A DNA stretch of 14,945 nucleotides from NCBI GenBank assembly GCA_007124415.1, contig SLFE01000160.1, forward strand, positions 1 through 14,945, in the 5' to 3' direction. The stretch comes from Waddliaceae bacterium (lineage in GTDB: Bacteria > Chlamydiota > Chlamydiia > Chlamydiales > SLFE01). The position numbers were made by a program, and so were the translations under genes. Below are positions 13,557 through 14,945 of the stretch, in pieces (the first letter of the stretch is position 1; every line of letters begins with the position of its first letter). The notes under the pieces were generated by a model. That model was not told the DNA's origin. It saw only the letters and a list, made by a program, of their open reading frames with translations, and did not search any database.

Positions 13557-14945
13557 TAGAAGCCCATGCCTCCCATTCCGCCCATGCCGGGCATACCGCC
13601 CATTCCACCCATTCCGGGCATGCCGCCCATACCGCCCATACCTCCCATATCGGGGCCGGCTTCTGATTTGGGCTCGGGCTTGTCGGTCACCATGCACGCT
13701 GTCGTGATCAGGAGGCCGGCAATCGATGCGGCGTTGGCAAGAGCCTGCTTGGTGACGCGGACTGGATCGATGACCCCTTCCTTGAGAAGGTCGCCGAATG
13801 TGTCGGTCAGGGCATTGTAGCCGTAGGAGCCTTTGCCCTCGCGCACTTTCTCGGTGATCATGTTCCCCGCTTTGCCGCAGTTGTTGGCGATCTCGGTAAG
13901 CGGCGCGCTTGTCGCCTCCAGAACAATCCTGATGCCGGTGTTGATGTCGTCATCGTCAGTGTGAAGCTTCTCCAAAACGCTTGAGGCGCGGAGGAGGGCG
14001 ACTCCGCCTCCGGGGACGATCCCTTCGAGAACGGCGGCTCGCGTGGCGTGCAGCGCGTCTTCAACGCGGGCTTTTTTCTCTTTCATCTCGGTTTCTGTCG
14101 CAGCGCCGATGTTGACGATGGCGACACCGCCGACGAGCTTGGCCAGCCGCTCTTCGAGTTTTTCCCGGTCGTAGGAGGAGTCGCTGTTTTTGATCTCGGC
14201 TTTAATCTGAGAGGCGCGCTCTTTGATTTTGCCTGTGTCGCCTGCTCCGTCGACAATCGTGGTTTCTTCTTTTGTGATTTTGACAGTCTTGGCCTTGCCG
14301 AAATGGGACAGGTCGGCATCTTCGAGCTTCATGCCGAGCTCCTCGGAGATGACAGTCGCTCCTGTCAGGATCGCGATGTCTTGAAGCATGGCTTTTCTTC
14401 GGTCGCCGAAAGCGGGCGCTTTGACGGCGCAGACGGGAAGGCCGGCTTTGACTTTGTTCACAACAAGCGTCGCTAAGGCGTCGCTGTCGATGTCTTCGGC
14501 TATGATAACGAGAGGCTTGGGATTCTTCTCCATTGCCTTTTCCAAAACGGGGACAAGCTCTTTTGCGGTGGAGATTTTCTTATCGACCAATAGAAGATTG
14601 GCGTTTTCAAACTCGCAAGTCATATTTTCCGGATTGGTGACAAAGTAGGGGGAGAGGTAGCCGTGGTCGAACTGCATCCCTTCGACAACATCCAGGGTGG
14701 TTTCCAGGCTTTTGGACTCGCCGACTGTGATGATGCCGTCTTTGCCCACCTTTTCCATGGCCCGCGCGATGATGCCGCCTATCTCCGGGTCGTTGTTGGC
14801 CGATATCGTGGCGATCTGCTTCACCTCGTCGGATGTTTCAATCGGGGTGGATTGCTTGTCGAGCGCTTCGATGAGCGCTTTTACGGCCTGGTCGATCCCC
14901 TTTTTCAGGTGCATGGGATTGGCCCCGGCGCTGACGCTTTTGACA
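13556..14945 (-). CDS. groEL: Chaperonin GroEL, 60 kDa (N-terminal part missing)
   Basis: GroEL forms the double-ring ATP-driven folding chamber capped by GroES. The frame runs off the right edge; 462 residues remain, starting [11 protein letters not shown], which aligns near residue 105 of E. coli GroEL. The apical domain, both intermediate segments and the equatorial end are intact, including [13 protein letters not shown] (with the catalytic Asp equivalent to D398) and [11 protein letters not shown]. It ends in a canonical Gly-Met tail, unusually long at nine xGM units plus GF. Chlamydiae generally have three GroEL paralogues; the Gly-Met tail suggests the main, groES-linked copy, but groES and the start lie outside the window. 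It is followed with a one-base overlap by the FmdB-type gene. Confidence 0.97.
   Translation of the reverse strand, partial: VKSVSAGANPMHLKKGIDQAVKALIEALDKQSTPIETSDEVKQIATISANNDPEIGGIIARAMEKVGKDGIITVGESKSLETTLDVVEGMQFDHGYLSPYFVTNPENMTCEFENANLLLVDKKISTAKELVPVLEKAMEKNPKPLVIIAEDIDSDALATLVVNKVKAGLPVCAVKAPAFGDRRKAMLQDIAILTGATVISEELGMKLEDADLSHFGKAKTVKITKEETTIVDGAGDTGKIKERASQIKAEIKNSDSSYDREKLEERLAKLVGGVAIVNIGAATETEMKEKKARVEDALHATRAAVLEGIVPGGGVALLRASSVLEKLHTDDDDINTGIRIVLEATSAPLTEIANNCGKAGNMITEKVREGKGSYGYNALTDTFGDLLKEGVIDPVRVTKQALANAASIAGLLITTACMVTDKPEPKSEAGPDMGGMGGMGGMPGMGGMGGMPGMGGMGGMGF
13565..13645 (-). repeat. Tandem 9-base repeat encoding the GroEL Gly-Met tail
   Basis: Nine 9-base units encode GGM or PGM. 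PGM occurs as the fourth and seventh unit, giving a 27-base higher-order period (GGM-GGM-PGM). The repeat lies at the 3' end of groEL and also contains the presumed Shine-Dalgarno region of the next gene. Confidence 0.9.

Noticed and set aside
13557..13697. 47-residue N-terminal extension of the FmdB-type gene
   Set aside because: It is the groEL Gly-Met tail read in another frame; the family starts at MPTYEYQC.
1..14945. Phage, insertion sequence, CRISPR, tRNA or rRNA
   Set aside because: No integrase or transposase proteins, no spaced direct repeats, and no cloverleaf or rRNA-like sequence seen in the short intergenic regions.

Overview
The window looks like a piece of a chlamydia-like (Chlamydiales) genome, probably one of the environmental families and not Chlamydia itself. 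The pointers are a cysteine-rich porin of the Lpg1974/MOMP-like type, a long SecA with an enlarged middle region, GroEL with a Gly-Met tail, and the pairing of nth with mnmE close to secA. From memory, Chlamydia trachomatis also keeps nth, mnmE (thdF) and secA within a few genes of each other. I cannot name the species. Base composition is close to half GC and coding density is high; no gene-free stretch exceeds about 235 bases.

Layout. 1-960 (+): 3' part of a cysteine-rich outer-membrane beta-barrel gene. 1017-3835 (-): two independent lipoprotein genes, one a 522-residue TPR protein with conserved histidine motifs and one a 366-residue protein of unknown function. Each has its own rho-independent terminator and a plausible promoter. 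3904-6755 (-): a tight three-gene run of an unknown cysteine-containing membrane protein, mnmE and nth, with a good promoter at 6797-6825. 6988-7737 (-): a Bax inhibitor-1/YccA-like membrane protein, divergent from secA across a 107-base region rich in small palindromes. 7845-13350 (+): secA, a zinc-ribbon membrane protein, a Rossmann-like protein with a TTG start, and a PfkB-family sugar/nucleoside kinase, very closely spaced after the 85-base gap that follows secA. 13347-14945 (-): groEL (5' part missing) coupled to a small FmdB-type zinc-ribbon gene, convergent with and overlapping the kinase gene.

How the genes fit together. Most are housekeeping: protein export (SecA), folding (GroEL), tRNA wobble modification (MnmE) and base excision repair (Nth). 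The cell envelope is represented by the porin, two lipoproteins and three integral membrane proteins. I see no phage, insertion sequence, CRISPR array, tRNA or rRNA. I did not find a clear new multi-gene system. The best leads are uncharacterised single genes in conserved neighbourhoods: the membrane protein before mnmE, the zinc-ribbon membrane protein and Rossmann-like protein after secA, and the two lipoproteins. Several compact junctions and intergenic palindromes are also worth checking.
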